Origin: Jeotgalibacillus aurantiacus | Lineage (GTDB): Bacteria; Bacillota; Bacilli; Bacillales; Jeotgalibacillaceae | Length of the DNA: 64,000 nucleotides | Direction of reading: 5' to 3' | NCBI RefSeq assembly: GCF_020595125.1 | Contig: NZ_JACNMS010000006.1 | Span: 1 to 64,000, forward strand | Shown here: piece by piece, positions 18,453 through 25,943 of the stretch | How the letters are laid out: each line of letters starts with the position of its first letter | Position numbering within the stretch: position 1 is the stretch's first letter | The notes under the pieces: model-generated | What the model saw: only the letters and a program-made list of their open reading frames with translations | The model's database searches: none | What the model was told of the DNA's origin: nothing | Program-made: the position numbers and the translations under genes

Positions 18453-19178
18453 TTAATTTTCACAAGCCCATCCATCATTATCGCGATCCATCTTATCTTG
18501 ATAAGCAGGGTGATCAGCAGCTACCCCACCTGGATAGACAGTTCTCAAGTGTGTGCAGTTATCAAAAAACTCCGCTTCTTGTGCTGGCGGCGCGGATGCA
18601 GCGGCAGCTTCAGCCTCAGCTGCCTCTTGAGCAGCAGCTTCTTCTTCAGCCAGTGCTAGTGCAGCGGCTTCTTCCTCAGCCTTCTTTTTTGCAAGAGATT
18701 CTTCTTCGGCTTTCTTTTTGGCTGCTTCCTCTTCAGCTTTTTCCTTTGCTGCTATTGCGACAGCCTCTTCTTCAGCCTGTTTCTTGGCTGCGGCTTCTTC
18801 CTCCGCTTTTTTCTTTGCTTCAGCATCGGCTTTTTCTTTTGCTTCCTGTTCAGCCGCAGCCTTTTCTTCAGCCTCTTTTGCTTCCGCAGCAACACGTTCA
18901 GCTTCTTCAGCTTCTGCTGCTACCTCTGCACTTTCAGCCTCTTGAGTGTCTGTAGCGATTTGTTCGTCAGGGTTTGATACGGTTATCACACATCCGGTTA
19001 AGGCCATCACGAGACCTACGCTTAAGATCGCTGCAGGTTTACGTGACTTGGCCTTCAGTTTCTTATTCGTATTCCATTCGTAGATTCCCCAGCTGGCCAG
19101 AGCGGCCCCGATAGTGAAGAGCGGGAAGTTAAATAACAGGATAAGAAAAACTATTAAGCATACAATCAATAACCACAT
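18453..19178 (-). CDS. Membrane protein with Ala/Glu/Lys coiled coil and Excalibur domain
   Basis: 241 residues. Two N-terminal membrane segments (LLIVCLIVFLILLFNFPLF and the region ending SVGLVMALTGCVI; the latter ends in an ALTGC lipobox-like sequence) precede a ~125-residue repetitive coiled coil of AEEEAAAKKKAEEE type, reminiscent of TolA. The C-terminal ~40 residues form an Excalibur calcium-binding domain with FDNCTHLR and the calcium loop DRDNDGWACE. Extracytoplasmic placement is likely. It overlaps the DUF4236 stop by one codon, so translation is probably coupled. The long low-complexity repeat can make automated searches misleading. Confidence 0.82.
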   Translation of the reverse strand: MWLLIVCLIVFLILLFNFPLFTIGAALASWGIYEWNTNKKLKAKSRKPAAILSVGLVMALTGCVITVSNPDEQIATDTQEAESAEVAAEAEEAERVAAEAKEAEEKAAAEQEAKEKADAEAKKKAEEEAAAKKQAEEEAVAIAAKEKAEEEAAKKKAEEESLAKKKAEEEAAALALAEEEAAAQEAAEAEAAAASAPPAQEAEFFDNCTHLRTVYPGGVAADHPAYQDKMDRDNDGWACEN

Positions 19179-20248
19179 TAGACTTGCACCTCCTGGACTA
19201 ATTTAAAGCCTTTGGTTTTCAGATGATTCATTTCGTGATTAAAGAAGAGAATTAAGTCAGTTGCAGGCGTAGTGGCATTATAGACGCTCTGAAACTTATT
19301 ACGATCCACAGATACAGCTGCAATACAGCCATGCTCAGCAGGTTCAACCGCATAGCTATTTGCGTAGATGTTGATATGCACTTTTTGAAGTGGAAAGAGG
19401 TTAAACAACTCTCCAACTATTTTTAGCATCATGCTCGAGACAATCTCTTTTTGAAGCTGATAGTATTTCCCCTTAGCCATCTGCTTGTTAGAAAGCTTGC
19501 CTGTAGCAGTGAGACTGATAACGTGAGAGGGAGCATAGTCATCAGGAAGAGCTACCTCAACAAATGCGGTATTTGATCCGGGATATGTAACGTCCACATC
19601 GGCACCAATGTCCATCAACGTTTTAAACGGATTCTTTGAAGAGATTAATCGGGTCATCCCTTCCTGATCACCATTAAGTATCTTTTCGGCTTGAGCGATC
19701 GAACTGTTCCAATTTTCATAGATTTCTCTATCCTGGTTTTTGGCTTCAGGTAGAGACTCAGATAAAGAGACTTTACGCGCATCGATCCTGTTAAATAGCT
19801 TATCTCTGAGAGTCGGTTTATACTCTTCAATGGTTTTTAAAGCTGCAAGATAATTTGGTCCCTGATCTTCACTTGCGAATGGGGGAGGGGAGGCGAAGCG
19901 TTTTTCCCAGTCGATAGGATCAGATACATTAAGGTGCATTTTAGTCAGGGAATCAATCTGGCTATCATACTCATTAACGATTTGACGATTGTTTTGCTGC
20001 ATCTGCTGTTTATTTTGATTAGCAACAGCTCTGGATTGAGTTCTTTGAGCAGTCGCGCCGGACTTTCTTGTAAGGCTGCTTGTTTTTGAAATCCCGGTAC
20101 CAGGTATCCCGGCTGTCACTTTAGTTCCGGATCTGCTATTGGTGCTTATTCTCGCACCTTTAACGCCTGCTGAGATACCAACACTTTTTTTACCGACATT
20201 AATCCTTACACCAGGAGCGACTTTGAAAGATTTTTTGAATTTGACCAT
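19178..20248 (-). CDS. DUF4236 domain protein
   Basis: 356 residues. The first ~55 residues are a DUF4236 domain, with the typical glycine-rich beta pattern VGKKSVGISAGVKGARIS followed by TKVTAGIPGTGIS. A Gln/Asn-rich linker follows (about 80-95), then a ~260-residue globular part that I do not recognise. The start has AAGGAGG eight bases upstream. It is the first gene of the leftward operon; candidate operators lie 50-135 bases upstream. DUF4236 has no established biochemical role. Confidence 0.82.
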   Translation of the reverse strand: MVKFKKSFKVAPGVRINVGKKSVGISAGVKGARISTNSRSGTKVTAGIPGTGISKTSSLTRKSGATAQRTQSRAVANQNKQQMQQNNRQIVNEYDSQIDSLTKMHLNVSDPIDWEKRFASPPPFASEDQGPNYLAALKTIEEYKPTLRDKLFNRIDARKVSLSESLPEAKNQDREIYENWNSSIAQAEKILNGDQEGMTRLISSKNPFKTLMDIGADVDVTYPGSNTAFVEVALPDDYAPSHVISLTATGKLSNKQMAKGKYYQLQKEIVSSMMLKIVGELFNLFPLQKVHINIYANSYAVEPAEHGCIAAVSVDRNKFQSVYNATTPATDLILFFNHEMNHLKTKGFKLVQEVQV

Positions 20249-20297
20249 GCTGTTTCCTCCTTATTTGTGTGTAAATATCCTCTATAAACATAACTGT

Positions 20298-20382
20298 TTC
20301 AAGATTACTTGAACCATTTACAATTTCTTTTTCATTTTGTATCTCCCTGTATATATAGTTAAAATGTTACAAGTAATTTGAA
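20298..20382 (-). promoter_or_regulatory. Paired palindromes upstream of the five-gene operon
   Basis: A perfect inverted repeat TTCAAGATTACTTGAA is at 20298-20313, and a related half-degenerate copy TTACAAGTAATTTGAA at 20367-20382. They share CAAGTAAT and are about seven helical turns apart centre to centre (69 bp). They sit where the operon promoter should be, so they are candidate binding sites of an unidentified regulator. No clear -35/-10 pair could be fixed. Confidence 0.45.
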
Positions 20383-20386
20383 CTAA

Positions 20387-20430
20387 TTGAAAGGAAAATT
20401 TTATAATATTTATAAAAGGAACGTTCGTTC
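20387..20430 (+). promoter_or_regulatory. Promoter with LexA (SOS) box
   Basis: TTGAAA at 20387-20392 and TATAAA at 20411-20416, 18 bp apart, are followed at 20419-20430 by GAACGTTCGTTC, which fits the GAAC-N4-GTTC core of the Bacillus LexA/DinR site, though not its full 14-base consensus. It faces rightward toward the tiny ORF at 20461. Confidence 0.5.
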
Positions 20431-20460
20431 TTATGATCGTATCAAAAGGAGGGAACAATC

Positions 20461-20517
20461 ATGAAAGAGAATCTCTTTAAGCATTGGCAGCAAAATCTTA
20501 TCGTTAAGATGATCTAA
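20461..20517 (+). CDS. 18-residue ORF behind an SOS-type promoter
   Basis: ATG preceded by AAAGGAGG at ideal spacing; encodes MKENLFKHWQQNLIVKMI and stops. A terminator-like hairpin follows 40 bases later. It may be a short SOS-induced peptide or the surviving 5' end of a deleted gene, since the prophage remnant starts here. No family is recognised. Confidence 0.4.
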   Translation: MKENLFKHWQQNLIVKMI

Positions 20518-20557
20518 ATGGATAAAAGCGGTGTTTATGATATTAAGATAGAACACC

Positions 20558-20598
20558 AAAAAAGCTCCGGCCATCTATTGAATTTGGTCGGAGCTTTT
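20558..20598 (+). terminator. Terminator-like hairpin within the left direct repeat
   Basis: AAAAGCTCCG / CGGAGCTTTT arms around a short loop region. A related hairpin is in the right copy near 26943. Confidence 0.6.
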
Positions 20599-20737
20599 CA
20601 TATAAAGGAACGCCATATAATCTCAAAACCCTTTTCCACACCCCTAATAAATCCAACCATCCCACATCTCCATAAAATAAATACCCTATCCCCTAGACCA
20701 ATTTCTACAATCCAATTCAGAAAGGAAAAGTGTCTTC

Positions 20738-20917
20738 ATGTCATCGTTTGATCACGATCATTTGAAAAAGGTTGTGAATATACCGAATCCGTTGTATCAG
20801 TCGTTGCAGGGGCGGTATTTTGTTGGGCAGACGGAGCATGTGTTGTTTGAGAAGGGACTTAAAGCGTAAGAGGTTTGGTGAATCCGGAGGGAGAGGATGT
20901 TGATTTGTTTGTGAATG
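20738..20917 (+). pseudogene. 5' fragment of a DUF6143 gene
   Basis: ATG at 20738 begins a copy of the intact gene at 27125 (SFDHDHLKKVVNIPNPLYQ here is identical to the intact gene from residue 3). The frame breaks after codon ~39 (GLKA then stop at 20867-20869), where the intact gene has a GRNAWGGL segment; the reading frame recovers as NPEGEDVDLFVN before homology ends at 20917. The rest of the gene is absent. Confidence 0.85.
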
Positions 20918-21098
20918 ATAGGGACAGAGCCCGGCAATATCACACTCCCTCCGTTCCCATGTTCAGCAACTGTGGCTGTAGTCAATCTTGATCAAGAGAC
21001 AGAAGAACCTTGCCAACACTCAAAGAATGAGTAGCAAGACAAAATCATTTTCCTGCTCGATTCTTCTATTATCGAATGATTCACGATTTACGTCCCAG

Positions 21099-21245
21099 TG
21101 TATCCCATACATTGGCCGGGAGGAGTTTTATGCCGGCGGATTTACATTAAGCGATCATAGGGACCTGGCAATGCTGCTATCAAAGGTTTCAGGGAAAGTC
21201 ATCATTTCATACTATGACGATTCACTGATCGATGAACTATATGGA
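21099..21245 (+). pseudogene. Fragment of a phage D12 adenine methylase
   Basis: The frame reads CIPYIGREEFYAGGF, then SDHRDLAMLLSKVSGKVIIS and YYDDSLIDELY, the conserved C-terminal half of phage Dam-like methylases. The catalytic DPPY is degraded to CIPY and no N-terminal half is present, so it cannot be active. A 144-codon open frame (20988-21422) covers it, but only this stretch is recognisable; the downstream ~150 bases look like further frameshifted remains. Confidence 0.6.
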
Positions 21246-21500
21246 ATATTCCTTTTCCCGGGCACCACATCGATGGAGTTAATAAAGATCGCAAAACTTA
21301 GTATCGCGCCAATGACTTGGACTATTACCTGCGAACCTTTAAGGCTCGTAAATAGTTCTCGCATAACTACCACTCCCTTTCTTTCAATTTTCGATGTGGT
21401 ATCATCTCTGACTTCTGCCTGAGAAGGCTCAGGGAGAGGGGCCTGGGAAAAGTAATATTCTTGTTTGTATTATAACATATTTTGGTAAGTGGGAATAAGT

Positions 21501-22864
21501 ATGCAATTAGATTTATTTAGAGAAATCATAGTCGATAATTTTGCCGGCGGCGGTGGTGCCAGTACAGGGATTGAAATGGCTACTGGTTTAAATGTAGATG
21601 TAGCAATTAACCCTGATCCAGTTGCTATTGCAATGCACAAAACAAATCACCCGCACACAGAGCATTATTGCGAATCTGTTTGGGATGTGGATCCTCGTGA
21701 GGTAGTTAAGGGGAGAAAGGTTGGTTTGTGCTGGCTTGGGTGGCACTCCGATGGGCGACAACCGTCAAGCCACGGGTCATCATTCTTGAGAACGTGGAAG
21801 AATTTAAAACGTTGGGGCCACTGAAAGACGGAAAGCCAGATCCAGATCGAAAAGGATACACATTCAAGTCATTGGTGAAACAGTTTCGGAAACACGGATA
21901 TGAAATAGCCTGGAAAGAACTTCGGGCCTGTGACTTTGGCGCTCCTACTACTCGAAAAAGGTTATTTTTAATTGCTGGGTGAGATGGGCAACCAATCACA
22001 TGGCCGGACGCTACTCATGGTGATCCGCAAGACTTAAACGTGCAGCTTGGATTAAAGAAGCCATACCGCACTGCAGTTGAAGTCATTGATTGGTCGCTTG
22101 AATGTCCAAGTATATTTCACCGGAAAAAGCCATTAGCAGAGAACACAATGAGGAGAATTGCACGAGGTTTTCAGCGTTTTGTAGCAGAGAATCCAAATCT
22201 ATTTATCGTAAGAATCGGACAAGCTGGTTTTGGTGGTGATCGCCTTCAATATGAAATTAACAAGCTATTGACCACCATCACTACAAAAGCAGAGCACCTG
22301 CTTGTTACAGCTTACCTTACAACTTATTACACTGAAACACTCGAGAACGAAGTGAGAGGACAGATCGTAGATAAACCAATCGCCACAATCCCGACAGCTA
22401 ATAGATTCGGTCTTGTCACTGCATTTTGAACAAAGTATTACGGACAGGGGATTGGTCAAGAACTCATTAGTCCAGTACACACAATACCTACCAAAGATCG
22501 TTTCAGCTTAGTGACGGCATTCATGATGAAATATTACAGTACAAGCACCGGACATTCATTAAACGATCCACTTCATACAATCACTTCTGGTGGACATAAA
22601 TTCGGCCTAGTAACTGTAGCAGGTGTTGATTATCAAATAACTGATATCGGGATGAGGATGTTACAGCCGCACGAACTATTTAAAGCTCAAGGTTTTCCGA
22701 ATAACTATATCATTGACAAGGATTATGAGGGCAAGAATTATTCAAAGTCAGCACAAGTTGCGCGGTGCGGCAATTCGGTGCCTCCTCCATTTGCTAATGC
22801 ATTGGTGAGAGCTAACTTGCCAGAAATGTGCTCTGAGAAAACCAGGTATTCAATAAGTGTTTGA
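21501..22864 (+). pseudogene. C5-cytosine DNA methyltransferase, disrupted
   Basis: Starts MQLDLFREIIVDNFAGGGGA (AdoMet motif I FAGGGGAS), then breaks near 21725. There a deletion/frameshift joins VKGRKVGL to LAWVALRWATTVKPR and removes the catalytic Pro-Cys segment. The ENV motif (ILENVEEF) follows in a second frame. In-frame TGA codons appear at 21980-21982 and 22427-22429. The C-terminal half, including the target-recognition region and the final RCGNSVPPPFANALV, is well preserved. Phage-type enzyme, inactive as it stands; the lesions should be confirmed by reads. Confidence 0.85.
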
Positions 22865-22942
22865 TTGCATAGAAATAGCCGGAATCTCTCCCGGCGCAAA
22901 ATAAAAACTCGACACTTTTATTATAGCACGGGAGGGAATTTC

Positions 22943-23137
22943 ATGAGGATGAAAGAACTAAAAATTGATAACAACGGCTGCCTGAATATTGATATAATGG
23001 AACTAGATAACTGTGCAGTGATTATTGACAAGGGCAAGGCGAAGTACTTCAAATTAGTTGAGCATGGAGAGGCTGTCATTACTACTCATCAAGGCAAATT
23101 TAAAAGGGTAAATTATAAAGAGGGGGAAGAGTTCTAA
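22943..23137 (+). CDS. XtrA-like small phage protein
   Basis: 64 residues starting MRMKELKIDNNG, ending in GEAVITTHQGKFKRVNYKEG. It resembles XtrA/YqaO-type proteins of PBSX and skin prophages in size and in this C-terminal motif (recalled, not searched). GGGAGGGAATTTC lies upstream, and the longer frame from 22865 is not needed. Function unknown. It abuts the next gene. Confidence 0.6.
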   Translation: MRMKELKIDNNGCLNIDIMELDNCAVIIDKGKAKYFKLVEHGEAVITTHQGKFKRVNYKEGEEF

Positions 23138-23851
23138 GTGGAATCCATTCAAAATTTGACCGGTCAATTAGTAATTATAATACCTATTTTGACTGCGATT
23201 TTAACAGTATTATTTAATGCAGTATTAAAATTTTTCTTTGAGAGAAATGATATTAACTATTCAAAACGACCATTTTTCTCTTATATAGAATACTTAATGG
23301 ATTATCCGATAGATAGGAGTAAAAGAAACAATGGTTTTATACTCTTTGGAAGAAATGGAATAAAGTTATTCAATAGTTCTACACATTATTATTCTAAAGC
23401 GAATTTTTTAGAGCTAAAGAATCTAACGAATAACGATATAATTAATGTAAAAATAAAATCAAAGTTTTTTAGTGATGGAATTAAAGTTCAAGAAGATTTC
23501 TCTTTAAATATTTGGAGACAAGATCAATTGATTTTGATACCACAAACTGTATTTGGAAAAGATTTATATTCAACTAATGAAGCGCTAATTATAAAATTCA
23601 GAACATTATCAGGTGAAAATATTAAGTTCTCCTATAAAAGAAGAAAGTTTTATTCATATATCATTAAAAAGGTTAAAGATAGACAGCAAGAATACATTCG
23701 TAAAAACAAAAAACGGAATCCGAAACTAGATAAAATATTGGATCGTTTAAAATTTAGTTACTATGAGTCTTATAAAAAGAGGTTATTTGGTATTTACCTT
23801 ACTTCTTCCAAAATAAAGTTTATAGGTGGTCAAAAAATAGAACAATTATAA
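23138..23851 (+). CDS. Membrane-anchored hypothetical protein
   Basis: 237 residues, starting with GTG immediately behind the stop of the XtrA-like gene, with AGAGGGGGAAGAG as RBS. One N-terminal membrane helix (LVIIIPILTAILTVLFNAVL) is followed by a basic soluble domain rich in Lys, Tyr and Phe. No family recognised. Markedly AT-rich compared with the chromosomal genes. It may be a phage moron gene (inference from position and composition). Confidence 0.65.
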   Translation: MESIQNLTGQLVIIIPILTAILTVLFNAVLKFFFERNDINYSKRPFFSYIEYLMDYPIDRSKRNNGFILFGRNGIKLFNSSTHYYSKANFLELKNLTNNDIINVKIKSKFFSDGIKVQEDFSLNIWRQDQLILIPQTVFGKDLYSTNEALIIKFRTLSGENIKFSYKRRKFYSYIIKKVKDRQQEYIRKNKKRNPKLDKILDRLKFSYYESYKKRLFGIYLTSSKIKFIGGQKIEQL

Positions 23852-23878
23852 CTATTAATTAGTCCCACCAGCCCACTG

Positions 23879-23927
23879 GAGGACACAGATTGAGAGCCAA
23901 GCGCTCTTAGTTTGTGTCCTCTTTTTA
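23879..23927 (+). terminator. Rho-independent terminator
   Basis: Outer stem GAGGACACA / TGTGTCCTC with an inner GAGAGC...GCTCTT hairpin, followed by TTTTTATTT. Confidence 0.8.
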
Positions 23928-23947
23928 TTTAAAAAGGAGATGATCAG

Positions 23948-24121
23948 ATGGACCAGAAAGCGAAAGAGCAGTTGATGGAATTTAAGAAGCAACTTAACCA
24001 AGAGGCAGCAATAAAAAAGCCAAAGAAAAAGAAAGGTCTGTCTGATCGCGATCTCCGAGAACTAATGGGAGTGAACCGACCTACATACAGCAGACATAAC
24101 GGGGCAATGCGCCAGCGCTAA
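23948..24121 (+). CDS. Small basic phage protein
   Basis: 57 residues, MDQKAKEQLMEFKKQLNQEA followed by a KKPKKKKGLSDRDLRELMGV segment. AAGGAGATGATC provides an RBS. The end contains an HTH-like DRDLRELMGVNRPTYS. Typical of small genes between lysogeny and packaging modules of Siphoviridae; function not known. Confidence 0.6.
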   Translation: MDQKAKEQLMEFKKQLNQEAAIKKPKKKKGLSDRDLRELMGVNRPTYSRHNGAMRQR

Positions 24122-24144
24122 GATTTCTGAGGGGGAATGAATGG

Positions 24145-24612
24145 ATGACTAAAAAAGAGATTGAGAATCTTATTTATAAATACCACTGGCAAAGTAAAGA
24201 AGCGAGCAGGTTGGCCAGCCTTATTTTTGGTAGAACAGGAGGAAGTGAAAAAAGTTGGGGAGTAGCTCAATATGGATTAGAAGCTGTTATGCCAAAAGGC
24301 AGTTCAATCCGCAGCGCAAGAGAGCTTGAAGAAATGGACAAACGTGAAGAACGTCTTTACAAAAGATATATGAAGTTTAATGAACATGTTGAAACTTTAG
24401 AGCGTATTGCAGCTGAAGTAGAAAGTTTCTCTGATGAACGTATGGCCATAATTATTGATTGCATGATGGAGGGGATGAGTTACCGTTCTATCGCAATGCA
24501 TCTGGGCATTAACAGAAACCTAATAAGAGAATTAAAGGACGATATGTTGTGCCAAATATGCCAAAAATGCCACTTCGTGCACGATTTGAAATTGGAGGAA
24601 AAACTAATTTAA
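24145..24612 (+). CDS. Putative phage late-gene transcriptional regulator (ArpU/sigma-70 region 4-like)
   Basis: 155 residues. The C-terminal half reads MSYRSIAMHLGINRNLIREL, a helix-turn-helix like that of phage ArpU/RinA or sigma region-4-like regulators found upstream of terminase genes. The N-terminus is a helical region with a conserved-looking AVMPKGSSIRSARELEEM. The last ~20 residues contain a CQICQKCH cluster, unusual for the group and possibly metal binding or a shifted end. Its place upstream of the terminase fits a late regulator. Confidence 0.65.
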   Translation: MTKKEIENLIYKYHWQSKEASRLASLIFGRTGGSEKSWGVAQYGLEAVMPKGSSIRSARELEEMDKREERLYKRYMKFNEHVETLERIAAEVESFSDERMAIIIDCMMEGMSYRSIAMHLGINRNLIRELKDDMLCQICQKCHFVHDLKLEEKLI

Positions 24613-24723
24613 AATGTGGGTAGGTCGGACGGCTGTTAGGTCGCGCTTATGCTTATGAGTGCGATCGTAAAGAGCAACCTCCGGTTTTAGATCCAAACAT
24701 AAACCCCTCCCCCCCGTAGAGAT

Positions 24724-24750
24724 CACTCGATAAAAAGAGTGTTCTTTTTT
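24724..24750 (+). terminator. Rho-independent terminator
   Basis: Short stem CACTC / GAGTG followed by TTCTTTTTT. The ~165 bases between it and the preceding gene contain a long C-run (CCCCTCCCCCCCG) and no gene. Confidence 0.6.
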
Positions 24751-24781
24751 GTATGGTTTAGAGGAGGCAGGAGGTTTCGAA

Positions 24782-24958
24782 ATGCACGATTTAGTTGCTA
24801 GGCGTAAACGTGAGATTAGACACTGCATAGAATTGCCGAACCAACAGCTTTTAAATGTGTATTTTTCTAAGAAGCCTCTTGATTTTGAAGATAGACAAAT
24901 GAATGCCTGGAGAATGGGTGTTATGATTTCTGAAACTCGTAAACGGGCGAATGATTAG
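24782..24958 (+). CDS. Small phage-region hypothetical protein
   Basis: 58 residues starting MHDLVARRKREIRHCIELPN with GGAGGTTTCG upstream. It ends in NAWRMGVMISETRKRAND. Not recognised. It lies between the late-regulator gene and another small gene that begins three bases after its stop. Confidence 0.55.
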   Translation: MHDLVARRKREIRHCIELPNQQLLNVYFSKKPLDFEDRQMNAWRMGVMISETRKRAND

Positions 24959-24961
24959 TAT

Positions 24962-25219
24962 ATGAAATGTAAGGATAATCGAATTGAAAGTACCGGTAAT
25001 TGTGGTCTAACCGTTTTAATGATCACGAAGGATATTATCTTAGGTTTTGTAGACCGATTGAAAGAAAATGAGATCCTGCTGGTTGAGTGGGAAGATGATA
25101 AGAGAATGCGAGCTTATCGGTGGTTGCTACGGTATGACTTTGAAGAGATAGAGGACCAGAATGGTGAGTTGTTTGCATATACAGGATTGAATCAGAAATA
25201 TAGGTGTTCTTTTGTTTAA
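24962..25219 (+). CDS. Small phage-region hypothetical protein
   Basis: 85 residues, starting right behind the previous gene. An acidic and aromatic C-terminal part (VEWEDDKRMRAYRWLLRYDF) looks globular, with no motif known to me. The start is uncertain: the first ~19 residues are less protein-like and the ATG at 25019 (MITKDIILGF) is an alternative. Confidence 0.5.
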   Translation: MKCKDNRIESTGNCGLTVLMITKDIILGFVDRLKENEILLVEWEDDKRMRAYRWLLRYDFEEIEDQNGELFAYTGLNQKYRCSFV

Positions 25220-25270
25220 ATGTAGGATTTTCTTCTTTTACGTCGAATTAGATGTTAAAGGGGGAATTAC

Positions 25271-25909
25271 GTGGGAGCGACTGAATGGGTATCAATAGGA
25301 GTTGCAACGTTAGCAGCACTTATTGCAATATTAAACACTTTTATGACAAATAATTTAAAAAAGAAATCTGATAAAAACAACTTACAACTATCGGAAAAAA
25401 TAGCGGAACTGAATATTGAATCTAATGATAAACAAAGAATTATAGAACACATCGCAGCTCAAAGAATCGAGTGGATAAACACAATACGGAAGCATTTCGT
25501 AGAATTTAATTCACAAACAGCAAAAGCTCATTTTGATTATAGTAACTTATATCGAATTGACAAAACACCTGATCTAGAGGGACTAGGTTGGAGCATTCTT
25601 AAAGAAATTAGATTTTCTCAACTTTACTTAAATGAGAACGAATTGGTAACCAGAAAATTAATAGAGCTTATGTTTGATGTTCGAAGTAAACTTAATCACA
25701 AAAATTATGATGTCAAACATTATAATAGTGATCTATCAAACATTCTATTTCTTCAAAATGTAATATTAAAATCCGAATGGAGAAGAGTCAAAGAGGAGAT
25801 AGAAAAAGGCGAGTCTCTTCGATCTGAGAGAGTAAAAGAAATATTCGATGAAGTTGCAAAAGAATCTAATGAGGGTTTATATAACTTCTTAATTAAATCT
25901 GATGATTAA
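25271..25909 (+). CDS. Membrane-anchored helical hypothetical protein
   Basis: 212 residues starting with GTG behind AAAGGGGGAATTAC. An N-terminal helix WVSIGVATLAALIAILNTF anchors a long helical soluble domain with SDKQRIIEHIAAQRIEWINT-like heptads. No family assigned. AT-rich like the gene at 23138, also with one N-terminal anchor, so both may be accessory phage genes such as exclusion functions (speculative). Confidence 0.65.
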   Translation: MGATEWVSIGVATLAALIAILNTFMTNNLKKKSDKNNLQLSEKIAELNIESNDKQRIIEHIAAQRIEWINTIRKHFVEFNSQTAKAHFDYSNLYRIDKTPDLEGLGWSILKEIRFSQLYLNENELVTRKLIELMFDVRSKLNHKNYDVKHYNSDLSNILFLQNVILKSEWRRVKEEIEKGESLRSERVKEIFDEVAKESNEGLYNFLIKSDD

Positions 25910-25943
25910 TGTCTCTATTTATTGGAGGTGGGTGAAAGTGTAA

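Larger units (their letters stand above)
20557..20917. repeat. Left copy of a ~360-bp direct repeat flanking the prophage remnant
   Basis: Aligns with 26941-27305. It starts at CAAAAAAGCTCC (terminator hairpin), runs through the upstream region of the DUF6143 gene and covers its first ~60 codons. The coding part is almost identical to the right copy up to codon 37 while the upstream part differs at many positions. Right boundary lies where the left copy diverges after GTGAATG. Confidence 0.88.

Noticed and set aside
18560-18960. Gln/Leu-rich and Ala/Ser-rich plus-strand frames opposite the coiled-coil gene
   Set aside because: Mirror images of the Ala/Glu/Lys repeat on the coding strand.
20988-21422. 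144-codon frame as a complete gene
   Set aside because: Only its middle part resembles a protein family (D12 methylase fragment with broken DPPY); no RBS and no matching ends.
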